Source: Lewinellaceae bacterium (GTDB lineage: Bacteria > Bacteroidota > Bacteroidia > Chitinophagales > Saprospiraceae). From it: a DNA stretch of 64,000 nucleotides. Within the stretch, counting starts at the first letter, position 1, and every line of letters starts with the position of its first letter. Positions 39,724 to 49,400 of this stretch are shown piece after piece. The notes beneath the pieces were generated by a model that saw nothing but the letters and a program-made list of their open reading frames with translations, ran no database searches and was not told the origin of the DNA. A program made the translations under genes and the position numbers. The stretch covers positions 2,530,001-2,594,000 of the forward strand of contig JACJXW010000004.1 of NCBI GenBank assembly GCA_020636405.1. Reading direction: 5' to 3'.

Positions 39724-42113
39724 ATGGAAGTCATCAAAAGAAGCGGTAAGCGTGAAGACGTCAGCTTTGACAAAATTACCGCCCGCATCAAAAAACTCTG
39801 CTACGACCTCGACACGAGGTACATCGACTACATCGAGATCGCAAAAAAGGTAATTCAGGGCCTGTACGACGGCGTCACTACCACCGAGCTCGACAACCTG
39901 GCTGCGGAAACAGCCGCTACCATGGCCACTGAGCATCCGGAATACGCCATCCTGGCTGCCCGCATTGCCGTGTCCAACCTCCACAAGAACACCAAGAAGT
40001 CCTTCGCCCGTACTATGAAGGACCTCTATCACTACATCGACCCCAAAACCGGTGAGCCTGCCGGGCTTATCGGTGATGAATCCTTTGACATCATCTGGAA
40101 GTACCGGGATGAACTGGATTCGGCCATCATCTACGACCGCGATTACAGCTTCGATTACTTCGGGTTTAAAACGCTGGAGCGCTCCTACCTGCTGCGCATG
40201 GACGGACAGGTGGTGGAACGCCCTCAGCACATGATCATGCGCACTGCCGTGGGCATCCACGGAGAGGACATCGAAGCGGCCATCGAAACCTACAACCTGA
40301 TCTCGGAAAAGTGGTTCATTCACGCTACGCCGACGCTGTTTAACGCGGGGACACCGAAGCCGCAACTTTCGAGCTGCTTTCTTCTCAGCATGACTGACGA
40401 TTCCATTTCCGGTATTTTCGAGACGCTCTCCCGCTGCGCTCAGATCTCGCAATCGGCCGGCGGCATTGGGCTGAGCATTCACAATATCCGGGCAACGGGC
40501 AGTTACATCAAGGGCACCGGGGGCACCTCCAACGGAATCATTCCCATGCTGAAGGTGTACAACGATACGGCCCGCTACGTCGACCAGGGGGGCGGTAAGC
40601 GGAAAGGCGCCTTTGCCGTCTACCTCGAGCCCTGGCACGCCGACGTATTCGAATTTCTCGAACTGAAGAAAAACCACGGCAAAGAAGAGCTGCGCGCCCG
40701 CGACCTGTTCTATGCCATGTGGATCCCTGACCTGTTCATGGAGCGGGTCCGGGAAGATGGCGAGTGGTCTTTGTTCTGCCCGAACGAAGCGCCGGGCCTG
40801 TTCGACTGCTACGGAGGCGAGTTTGAAGCACTCTACCATCAATACGAGCAGGAGGGCCGGGCCCGTAAAACCGTCCGCGCCCAGGAGCTGTGGTTCGCTA
40901 TCCTGGAATCGCAGATCGAGACCGGTACACCATATATATTATACAAGGATGCGGCCAACCGGAAGTCCAACCAGAAAAACCTGGGCACGATCCGTTCGAG
41001 CAACCTCTGTACTGAGATTATGGAGTACACTTCTCCCGATGAGGTAGCGGTATGCAACCTGGCTTCCATTGCCCTGCCCAAGTTTGTGGATGAACAAACC
41101 AGGGAGTTCGACTTCCAGAAGCTGTTTGACATCAGCCGCGTGGTCACCCGCAACCTCAATAAGGTAATTGACATCAACTACTATCCGATACCGCAGGCCC
41201 GCAATTCCAACATGCGCCACCGGCCCATCGGTATCGGCGTGCAGGGGCTGGCCGACGCTTTCATTATGATGCGTTTTCCTTTGACAGCCCGGAGGCACGG
41301 CAGCTCAACTGCGAGATCTTCGAGACCATCTACTACGCGGCACTCACCGAGTCGTGTGTCCTGGCGGAGCGCGATGGCCACTACGAAAGCTTCCCCGGCT
41401 CGCCGGCGAGCAAGGGAGAACTACAGTATGACATGTGGGGGGTACAACCCAGTAACCGATGGGACTGGGCAGGCCTGAAAAAGCGCATCCAAAAGCACGG
41501 CCTGCGCAACAGCCTGCTGCTGGCTCCCATGCCTACAGCGTCCACTTCTCAGATCCTGGGCAACAACGAATGCTTCGAACCCTATACCTCCAATATCTAC
41601 ACCCGCCGAACCCTGTCCGGCGAGTTCATTGTGGTGAATAAGCACCTGTTGCACGACCTGATCGGGCTGGGCTTGTGGAACGATGATATGAAACACCGCC
41701 TGATGGCTGCCAACGGCTCCGTACAGGAGATCGACGAGGTTCCGGACGGGCTCAAGGAGCTCTATAAGACCGTCTGGGAGATCAGCCAAAAGGCCATCAT
41801 CGACATGGCTGCCGACCGCGGAGCTTTCATCTGCCAGAGCCAGAGTATGAACCTCTTCCTGCAGGATCCCAATTTCGGTAAACTCTCTTCCATGCATTTC
41901 TATGCCTGGCAGAAAGGGCTGAAGACCGGCATGTACTACCTGCGCAGCAAAGCGGCAACCGATCCGATCAAGTTTACAGTGAAGCAGTCCGCGCAACAGA
42001 AGGTGGCCGCCGCTTCGGCTGAGGCCCTGCAGGAATCTCAAGTTGACCTGGAGGCCAGTGAGGGACAGGTGTGTAACCTCGACGACCCGGATTGCCTGAT
42101 GTGTGGCTCTTGA
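39724..42113 (+). CDS. nrdA: Ribonucleotide reductase large subunit, eukaryote-like, with single-base frameshift
   Basis: The R1 catalytic subunit. From the ATG at 39724 (MEVIKRSGKREDVSFDKIT) come an N-terminal ATP cone, 'ATPTLFNAGTPKPQLSSCFLL' with an active-site cysteine, and 'NLCTEIMEYTSPDEVAVCNLAS' with the thiyl-radical cysteine region. The C-terminal redox cysteines are in the terminal CLMCGS. The sequence tracks animal RRM1 to the last residues. The frame breaks after 'GLADAFIMMRFP' near 41279: one base is missing in CC-TTT, and the downstream frame (FDSPEARQLN to the stop at 42113) continues perfectly. Repaired, it would be 796 residues. As the gene should be essential, an assembly error or very recent mutation is most likely. 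Confidence 0.93.
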
Positions 42114-42603
42114 TGGTTGATTTCCACCTCCGCCGAGGCTACGGCGGACAAGGGGTTGATTGGTTGGGCCTCCACTCAATCAACTGAGTCAACTCAGTCA
42201 ACGAAAAACGGCTTTTCTCTCTCTTAATATTAACTTGCTGAACCTAGTGGCGAGCTGCTCCGGCGGCTCGCCATCTTTTTATCCGTTCATTTTGAAGCAT
42301 TTTTTATATGCTTTTTTTGTGTATAGATATTATCGCCTTATCTTAGATGCAATTTTAGAAATCGTTATAAATTCATAATGGTTGGTGTTTTCCCCAGTTA
42401 TGCATCATCCTTAAGCAATAGTCCGCCTACCCCCCCTAACTCAATCCATGCGCTAAGGAAGAACAGAGTACCCTGTTAACGTGCCCTCCTGCCGTCATTG
42501 AAAGTAGAGGTAAAGGAAAGGCGCCCTACAGGGAGCGGGCCCGGGCCTGCAGGTATTGAAAAGAGCTAACATACTTTCGAGCGATCATGTAAACTACTGC
42601 TTG
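42114..42603. other. Intergenic region after nrdA
   Basis: 490 bp. Besides the terminator at 42249-42280, it has a degenerate ACTCAATCAACTGAG-type repeat at 42172-42202 and an AT-rich stretch around 42300-42380. No gene is supported. Confidence 0.5.
42249..42280 (+). terminator. Intrinsic terminator of nrdBA
   Basis: The 7-bp stem GGCGAGC/GCTCGCC (42249-42255, 42266-42272) with a GC-rich loop is followed by ATCTTTTT. It lies 135 bp after the nrdA stop on the coding strand. Confidence 0.7.
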
Positions 42604-43830
42604 ATGAGGCTACACGCAATTTGTATAGGTTTGCTAATGGGGCCGCTTGCACTTCTGGCACAATCAAAGTGGGAGGCTGGCTTTGTAGTTGGCAGCGCCG
42701 GTTATCTGGGGGAGCTTACTCCGAAATGGCATCCGGTCAGAGATGAAATGGGAAGCGCCTACGGCCTGCTGTTGCGTCGCCACATCGACGAGGAATGGGC
42801 ATTGAGGCTCAACCTAACCTACGCTGAATTTTCCGGCAATGACCGCCATATGGGCGGTGAAGCTTTCCGGGCCCGCAATTTCCGATTCCAAAGCCGGGCC
42901 GGGCAGGCCAACCTGCTGCTGGAATGGGAACCGCTCGGCCGCCGGCGCTTTCCGGATACGGCCTACTTTCAAGGGCTGATCTCTCCCTACCTGTTTACTG
43001 GCGCCGGACTGTTCTACCTGGAAGCCAGCGCTGATTTTTCGCAAACGCGATCCGACAATTCTCTGCCCCTGATCCGGCAGGATCAGCAGGAGCCCTTTCC
43101 TCAAACCCGCTTTGCTGTCCCTTTTGGAGTTGGGTTGAAGCTCGACCTCGGCCCCGGAGTAGTCCTGGGGCTGGAAGTTTCCGCTACTACCGCTTTTACG
43201 GATTATCTGGATGGCATCAGCCAGGCAGGAAACGCAGAGGCCAACGACTGGTCGGCTTTTGTTGGCGCTACCCTTTCTTTCCGCTTTCTGCCCAAAGATA
43301 CCGATCGCGATGGCATTGCCGATAAGGAGGATGCCTGCCCTCAGATGGAGGGCCAGCTTTCTGCCCGGGGATGCCCCGACCAGGATAGGGACGGGGTCGA
43401 AGACCTGGAAGACATATGCCCCGATGATGCCGGCCCGCGCCTGCTCAACGGATGTCCCGATACCGACGACGATGGTGTGGCTGACCGCGAAGACGAATGC
43501 CCTCTTATTCCCGGCTCAATACCCACTATGGGGTGCCCCGATCTGGACGAAGACGGTATTGCGGACCGGGAGGATGATTGCCCAAAACTTCCCGGGCCTA
43601 AGGGGCGTTGCGGGTGCCCCGTGCTGGATTCGGATGCCGACGGGGAATTGATCGACGAACCCGAATGGTGTATGTTAGATACTGATGCCGCCTTATTGGA
43701 AAAGGTCGACGGGTATACCCAGCCAGCCTTCGCCCTCCTGCGTTTTTACCAGCCCCAATTCAAGCCGGAATGCCCTCCGGAAACACCGGAAAAAGAAGGG
43801 AAACAGGATACCTCTGGCTTTTTTGACTAA
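42604..43830 (+). CDS. Outer-membrane beta-barrel protein with TSP3 repeats (DUF6089-like)
   Basis: A 408-residue exported protein. The ATG at 42604 gives a clean signal peptide (MRLHAICIGLLMGPLALLAQ). Residues ~22-235 are an outer-membrane barrel of the DUF6089 type: 'WEAGFVVGSAGYLGELTPKW', 'SAYGLLLRRHIDEEWALRLNLTYAEFSGND' and 'PYLFTGAGLFYLEASADF'. Residues ~240-355 hold calcium-binding thrombospondin-3 repeats (DTDRDGIADKEDACP, DQDRDGVEDLEDICP, DTDDDGVADREDECP, DLDEDGIADREDDCP). Related proteins often end in an OmpA peptidoglycan-binding domain, but that domain is missing here and a short proline/glutamate-rich tail takes its place. The stop is 61 bp before the glycosylasparaginase start. 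Confidence 0.82.
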   Translation: MRLHAICIGLLMGPLALLAQSKWEAGFVVGSAGYLGELTPKWHPVRDEMGSAYGLLLRRHIDEEWALRLNLTYAEFSGNDRHMGGEAFRARNFRFQSRAGQANLLLEWEPLGRRRFPDTAYFQGLISPYLFTGAGLFYLEASADFSQTRSDNSLPLIRQDQQEPFPQTRFAVPFGVGLKLDLGPGVVLGLEVSATTAFTDYLDGISQAGNAEANDWSAFVGATLSFRFLPKDTDRDGIADKEDACPQMEGQLSARGCPDQDRDGVEDLEDICPDDAGPRLLNGCPDTDDDGVADREDECPLIPGSIPTMGCPDLDEDGIADREDDCPKLPGPKGRCGCPVLDSDADGELIDEPEWCMLDTDAALLEKVDGYTQPAFALLRFYQPQFKPECPPETPEKEGKQDTSGFFD

Positions 43831-43891
43831 AATGATTGCAATTTTTTTTCCTACTTTGGACCCTCAAATCCTAAAAGCTCAATCGAATCCA

Positions 43892-44857
43892 ATGACTAAT
43901 AGAAGAAAATTCATTACTCAGGCAGTGTTGGGAGGGCTTGGTTTGTCCATCGGGCAGGCAGCTAAGGGCGCAACAAATGGGCAAAGTGTAACCGCACTGC
44001 CCACTGTGATTTCAACCTGGAACAACCTGCCCGCCAATAAAAAAGCCTGGAAAGTGATCAAAAAGGGGGGAAGTGCTCTCGATGCGGTAGAACAGGGTGT
44101 CCGGGTAGCTGAGGCCGACCCTGACGATATGTCAGTGGGATACGGAGGACGGCCCGACCGCGACGGGAAGGTGACCCTCGACGCCTGTATCATGGACCAG
44201 GAAGGCAATTGTGGGTCCGTTTGTTTCCTTCAGGATATCAAACATCCCATTTCAGTGGCGCGCCTGGTAATGGAAAAAACGCCTCACGTGATGCTGGCAG
44301 GGGAAGGCGCCCTCCAGTTCGCATTGGAAAACGGTTTTCATCGGGAAAACCTCCTGACGGACAAAGCTGCCAAAAGCTGGGAGGAATGGAAGCAGGAGTC
44401 TCATTATCAGCCGGTCATCAATATTGAAAACCACGATACCATCGGCATGTTGGCTATTGACAAAGATGGAAAGCTCTCCGGCGCCTGTACGACCAGTGGA
44501 GCAGCATTCAAATTGCACGGCAGGGTAGGGGATTCTCCCATTGTCGGCGCCGGCCTGTTTGTCGATAACGAAGTAGGCGCTGCGGTGGCTACCGGATTGG
44601 GGGAGGCCGTAGTCAAAACGGCAGGCTCTTTTCTCGTCGTTGAACTCATGCGCCAGGGAAGGAGCCCGCAGGCAGCCTGTGAGGAAGCCATCCGGCGAAT
44701 AACCAGTAAACAGAAGGGGTATCAGGACTTCCAGGTGGCGTTTCTGGCCGTCAACCGGGAGGGCATAATAGGGGCGCATGCCATCCACAAAGGATTCATG
44801 TATGCTTTAAGCCGGGAGGGCGGCCACGAAGTGGTCCAGGCAAGCTCTTCTCTCTGA
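43892..44857 (+). CDS. N4-(beta-N-acetylglucosaminyl)-L-asparaginase (glycosylasparaginase)
   Basis: An Ntn-hydrolase of 321 residues that cleaves the bond between GlcNAc and asparagine in glycoprotein fragments. 'GGSALDAVEQGVRVAEADPDDMSVGYGGRPDRDGKVTLDACIMD' is the family N-terminal part, and T183 in NHDTIGMLA is the autoprocessing nucleophile that becomes the new beta-chain N-terminus. 'GDSPIVGAGLFVDNEVGAAVATGLGE' follows. The ATG at 43892 starts MTNRRKFITQAVLGGLGLSI, a twin-arginine-like leader with RRKF, so export in folded form is likely. An in-frame ATG at 43832 would bury that leader. Activity on host or environmental glycoproteins is inferred. Confidence 0.92.
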   Translation: MTNRRKFITQAVLGGLGLSIGQAAKGATNGQSVTALPTVISTWNNLPANKKAWKVIKKGGSALDAVEQGVRVAEADPDDMSVGYGGRPDRDGKVTLDACIMDQEGNCGSVCFLQDIKHPISVARLVMEKTPHVMLAGEGALQFALENGFHRENLLTDKAAKSWEEWKQESHYQPVINIENHDTIGMLAIDKDGKLSGACTTSGAAFKLHGRVGDSPIVGAGLFVDNEVGAAVATGLGEAVVKTAGSFLVVELMRQGRSPQAACEEAIRRITSKQKGYQDFQVAFLAVNREGIIGAHAIHKGFMYALSREGGHEVVQASSSL

Positions 44858-45334
44858 GGAATCGCCTGAAAATTTAACATTTGGCCCGAACCCCCTTGCC
44901 ATCGCGTTTTGATGGACGGTGTTCGAATGGTAATCGAATGGTTGAAAAACACTTACAGATCTTTTTAATTTTTAATGCATACCTGCCGCACCCGAATTGT
45001 AATTTTCTGATAACCTGGGATTTCAAAATTTATCATAGATAAAATACCCTAATCTAAATCCAAAGTCCTAAATTTGGATTCGCTTTGAGAAACCATGCCC
45101 CAGCAGCCCGTTTTACAGACAGCTGTCCATTTCCGGGCTGGCAAATACGCTTTGAGAGGTACCCACTTTACAACCAAATGTTTGAAGCTGCTTCAATAGC
45201 GGCGGGTTTTTGATGTTCGGGTACCCGTGAACAAATTTAAAATTTTATAATAAGTTTAATTCCTATAAAAATCAGGGATAATATTTCCAGGAAATTAAAT
45301 TTTACTAACTTTGCCCATCTCAAAAACTCGTCCC
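44858..45334. other. Intergenic region with hairpin and -7 element before porP/sprF
   Basis: 477 bp without a gene. AATCCAAA/TTTGGATT (45057-45064, 45073-45080) forms a small hairpin. TAACTTTG at 45306-45313 is an exact TAnnTTTG -7 element 22 bp before the ATG at 45335; the -33 region is poor. Confidence 0.5.
45306..45313 (+). promoter_or_regulatory. Probable -7 element of porP/sprF-adhesin operon
   Basis: TAACTTTG matches the Bacteroidota -7 consensus exactly and sits at the expected distance for a short leader. No good TTTG is found about 20 bp upstream. Confidence 0.5.
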
Positions 45335-46282
45335 ATGACTCGATTCTACTTGCTCCCGTTTTTGCTATTGACGGCTATTTGTCTGCAAGCGCAACAACTT
45401 TCCCTTTTTACTCAATATCGTGATAATGTAGGCCTCATCAACCCTGCGGCTGTAGAAAGCGACTGGCTCGCTTTTGGGCAGAATATCACCTTTGGCGCCA
45501 GCTACCGCGCTCAGTGGGTTGGACTGGACAATGCCCCCAGCACTCAGACGGTGCGTGGCTCTTACCTCTATGCTGACGGCTCGGGTGTAAGCCTCATGGC
45601 AGGGGGCTACCTGATGAACGACCAGACCGGCCCCACCGGCTTTACCGGGCTTTACGGCCGCATCGCGGGTATTGTAACTTCCGACCCGGAGGAGGGTGGC
45701 TTTGTCGTCGGGCTCAGTGCCGGCGCCGTCAATTTCCGGATCAACGCTTCGGAGATCCGCCTCCGTGACCAGGGGGACCTGGTCGGGTCAACAGACCAGT
45801 CTCAATTCTTCCCCGATGTCGGTGTCGGCCTGTACTACTATCATCTGGTCGGCCGCAACGATGATTATTTTTATGCAGGCCTTTCCGTACCTCAGGTCAT
45901 TGGCCTGGACCTTACCATCCAAAATGATGAGGGGGAATACGTAACCCAGCGCGTACAGCACTTCTACGGTATGCTGGGCTTCTATAAATTTTTCGACAAC
46001 GACAGCTTCCTCGAGCCCTCCTTATGGGTGAAATATACGCAGGGCGCTCCCGTAAATGCAGACCTCAACCTCCGTTACTATCTGCCGGTCAATTTCTGGA
46101 TCGGCGCCGGCGGGTCTACGTCAGGTACGGTGCACCTCGAAACGGGAATCGTGTTCGGTGATACCGCCGGCTTCGACAATACCTTCAGAGTGGGGTATGG
46201 CTTTGGCTATTCTTTTAGCTCTTTCGGCCCTACCGCCGGGACGATCCACGAGATCAACCTGGCGTATTCACTGTTCCGCTAA
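45335..46282 (+). CDS. PorP/SprF-family type IX secretion-associated outer-membrane protein
   Basis: A 315-residue barrel protein. From the ATG at 45335 the signal peptide is MTRFYLLPFLLLTAICLQAQ. The mature start 'QLSLFTQYRDNVGLINPAAVESDW' and 'FGASYRAQWVGLDNAPSTQTVRGSYLY' are hallmarks of the PorP/SprF family, and the rest consists of alternating outer-membrane strands ending in LAYSLFR with a C-terminal aromatic-type finish. In Flavobacterium, SprF is required for export of the adjacent adhesin SprB, and family members usually pair with type B cargo. The next two genes are exactly such cargo. It is likely cotranscribed with the giant adhesin gene, whose start is 156 bp downstream of this stop. 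Confidence 0.93.
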   Translation: MTRFYLLPFLLLTAICLQAQQLSLFTQYRDNVGLINPAAVESDWLAFGQNITFGASYRAQWVGLDNAPSTQTVRGSYLYADGSGVSLMAGGYLMNDQTGPTGFTGLYGRIAGIVTSDPEEGGFVVGLSAGAVNFRINASEIRLRDQGDLVGSTDQSQFFPDVGVGLYYYHLVGRNDDYFYAGLSVPQVIGLDLTIQNDEGEYVTQRVQHFYGMLGFYKFFDNDSFLEPSLWVKYTQGAPVNADLNLRYYLPVNFWIGAGGSTSGTVHLETGIVFGDTAGFDNTFRVGYGFGYSFSSFGPTAGTIHEINLAYSLFR

Positions 46283-46335
46283 ATGATGGCTCGGCCTTTT
46301 TCATCCAGCGAAGTCTTGGCGAAGGCGAGCAGCTA

Positions 46336-46362
46336 CTCAATCAATCAATCATTCATTCATTT
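46336..46362. repeat. Tetranucleotide repeat (AATC/ATTC)
   Basis: Three AATC followed by three ATTC units between the sprF-type gene and the adhesin gene. Prone to slippage, but upstream of the coding start. Confidence 0.7.
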
Positions 46363-46438
46363 ACAGGGATAAGACGATCCTGAAAACTGGCTTAGTCCCA
46401 TGAAAAATAAGGTCATACCTCCCAAATTCATAATTTCA

Positions 46439-49400
46439 ATGAAGAAGATATTAGCAACGCTGGCCATTGGGCTGGCTTTGACTACGGCAGCTTTTGCCCA
46501 GCCTACGATCAACATCGTCCCACCGGCGGGCGATCCGCCCTGTACGGGTGAAGAGGTTTGTGTGGATGTCATTGTGGCCAACTTTACCGACATCCTTTCC
46601 ACCCGCTTCTTTATCCAGTGGGATTCTACCGTACTGCAGTTCAATAATACCCAGTCTTATAACCTGCCCAATATGGGGCCCGGCAACTTCACCCAGGTGA
46701 GCAACGGGCGCCTCCTGGTGGTATGGGAGTCCATGGATAACGTCGACTGTAATAACCCTACTGCAATGGGGGTAACCGTCGCCGACGACATGGTCATTTT
46801 CCAGGTGTGTTTTACTGCTCTGGGGAACTACGGGGCGGCTACCGATATCATCATCCCCGCTACGGCCAGCCCCCTTACCCCCGATATCAAACGTAAGGGC
46901 GCCGGTTGTACCAATATTGGTATTGAGGATTCAGATATAGATACAGCCCTGGTCTCTTCCTGTGTGCGCCCATTCATTATAGACATTTCCGATGAACAAG
47001 GCAACGAAGGCGACCTGGTCTGTATAGATTTTCGCGTATTCGGCATGGATGCTCTGACCAGCTTCCAGTTCCCGATTGTCTGGGATCCCAACAAAGCGGC
47101 GTTCGAAAATATCGTCATCTCTCAAAACCTGCCCAACCTGGCATTGAGTAGTTTCGGTGTTCCCGGGCAGGCTGCCGGGGTATTGCCCGGCAGCGTTACC
47201 GTATCCTGGAACGCTCCGGTGCCGAACAACGGGCTCTCATTGCCGGATTCTACCGTCATCTTCCAGTTGTGCCTGCGCCTGCGCCCCGGCTCCTGTAATA
47301 TGATCTTCCCGGTAGGGATCGGCGCTCAGCAGCCGGGTCAACCTTCCTTCCGTCCGGAGGCTTCCAATGATTTCCAGAGCGGATTCAACGACATCGCAGT
47401 CGGGCAGTTCGCCGGCGAAGTGGCAGTCGGCCCCTGTAATCCAACGGGCCTCCAACTTTCCGCTAACTGCGGGCCGGCAGTCGAGGTCAACGACCAGATC
47501 TGTATACCCGTACTGGCCGGGAGCAACTTCCAGAATGTTACCGACCTGAGCTTCCTCATCGAATGGAACCCCAATATCCTTTCCTTCACCGGTACTCAGA
47601 ACCAGGGCCTGCCCGGAGGTATCACCTTCAATACGGCGAACAGCGGCAACGGTATCCTGGGTATGGCGTGGGACGGCAACCCGAGCAACCGCAACAACGG
47701 TGACGTACTCTTCGAAGTGTGTTTTGATGTGATAGGCCTGGGCGGCAACAGCCCCTTTACCTTCATCAACAACGAAGACGATGTCGCACAGATCAATAAC
47801 GGCCCTAATATTGGCATCAACCCGACCAACTGTGAAATTTCGGTCAACCAGCCGGCAGGTGTATTCATGGAAATAACCGATGACCTGCAGGGCCGTCCGG
47901 GTGATACCCTTTGCTTCGATTTCTTCGTTTATGACTTCACCGAGGTAGAGTCTATGCAATTCTCCCTGGCTTTCGAGCCTACGGAAATAGAGTATATCCT
48001 GGCCGGCGGCCTCCAGAACCTGACATTGCCCGGGGCCACCGCCGCCAACTTCAACTTCTTTGGCGTTTCAGGGGGGCAGATCACTTTCACCTGGACTGCG
48101 CCTTCTCCGGTGACCCTCTCACCGGGGGAACAGATCTTCACCTTGTGTTTCCGGGTTCCGGACAGTGGTACTACGCCCGGTTTCTGCGATCTGTTGGATG
48201 TCGTGGACGTTCCTCTTGAGGCCGAAGTGATCACCACCGGTTCCAATGGAGAGAATGTCGGGCTGATCGATTCCGACAGCCGCTATTGTATTCTCAGCCC
48301 CGAAGGCTTCTATTTGGATATCGGTAATGTGACTGGGGACATTCAGGACACGCTTTGCGTCCCGGTAAAGGTCTCCGAGTTTGTAGACATTACCAGTGGC
48401 AACTTTACCATCAACTGGAATCCCGGCGCCCTTGCCCTCACGGCCGTCAACGACATGGGCGCTATCCCCGGCCTCAACATAGGACAGAGTGGCCAGCCGG
48501 TCGGTAACGTAGATTTTGACTTCAACGCCCCCGCCGGTTTGTCTCTGGTCGACAGTACATTGATCTTTGAAATGTGCTTTGAACTGCTCGGCCCACCCGA
48601 CAGCTGCTTCGCTGTGACCGTCAGCGAAACGCCTCAGGCAACCGTTACCACCTTAAATGGCGACGGCAGCCTGCTGGACATCCCCGGTGAGGTTTGCATC
48701 AATGACCGCCTCTTTATCGTCGAGACTATTATCAACCCGGAAACCTGCCCGGGTTCCGGCGACGGCTCCGCCCGGGTGGTGGTGGAAGGCGGCAGAGGCC
48801 CGTATATCTATAGCTGGGAAACGCAGCCGCCGCAATTCCTGGATTCGGCGCGCTTCCTTTCAGAAGGCTTCGTGGTCGTAACCATTCTCGACCAGTCGGC
48901 CCCTCCTCTGAAAATAACGGATACACTCTATATTAACGCTCTCGGCGCCGACCTCTTCGTCAATGCCGGCCCGGATAAGGTTTCCAGCTGCGACCCGCCC
49001 TGTACCTTTGTCAGCCCGCAGGCCAGCCAGGGACCCAATATCATGTACACCTGGACAGCCAGCCAGGGCGGCCAGGTTTGCAGCAACCCCAACGACCGTG
49101 TCCTCCTGGGCCGGGGGCCGGGTAAGTTCGTCATTGAAGTAAAAGACATCAACACAGGCTGCTCCGTTACCGATGAGGTTTTGCTGACTCCGCCGGTCTT
49201 CCCAACTGCTGAGGCCGGAGATTCGCCCAGCCTCACCTGCGTGCGGGATGAGGTGACGCTCGATGCTTCCGGTTCCACCCGGGGCGATACCATTCAGTAT
49301 ACCTGGAGAGGCCCGAACAACAATATTATTGCCGGCCCTTCCAATGCGGCTATCACTGCTATTGGGCAAGACACCGGCTTTTACTTCCTGGAGGTGGAAA

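Noticed and set aside
39598..40842. 414-codon minus-strand frame over nrdB/nrdA
   Set aside because: Antisense shadow of the RNR genes; residues show no fold pattern and the sense gene is certain.
41272..41283. Programmed ribosomal frameshift in nrdA
   Set aside because: No slippery heptamer or downstream pseudoknot that I can see, and RNR is not known to use frameshifting.
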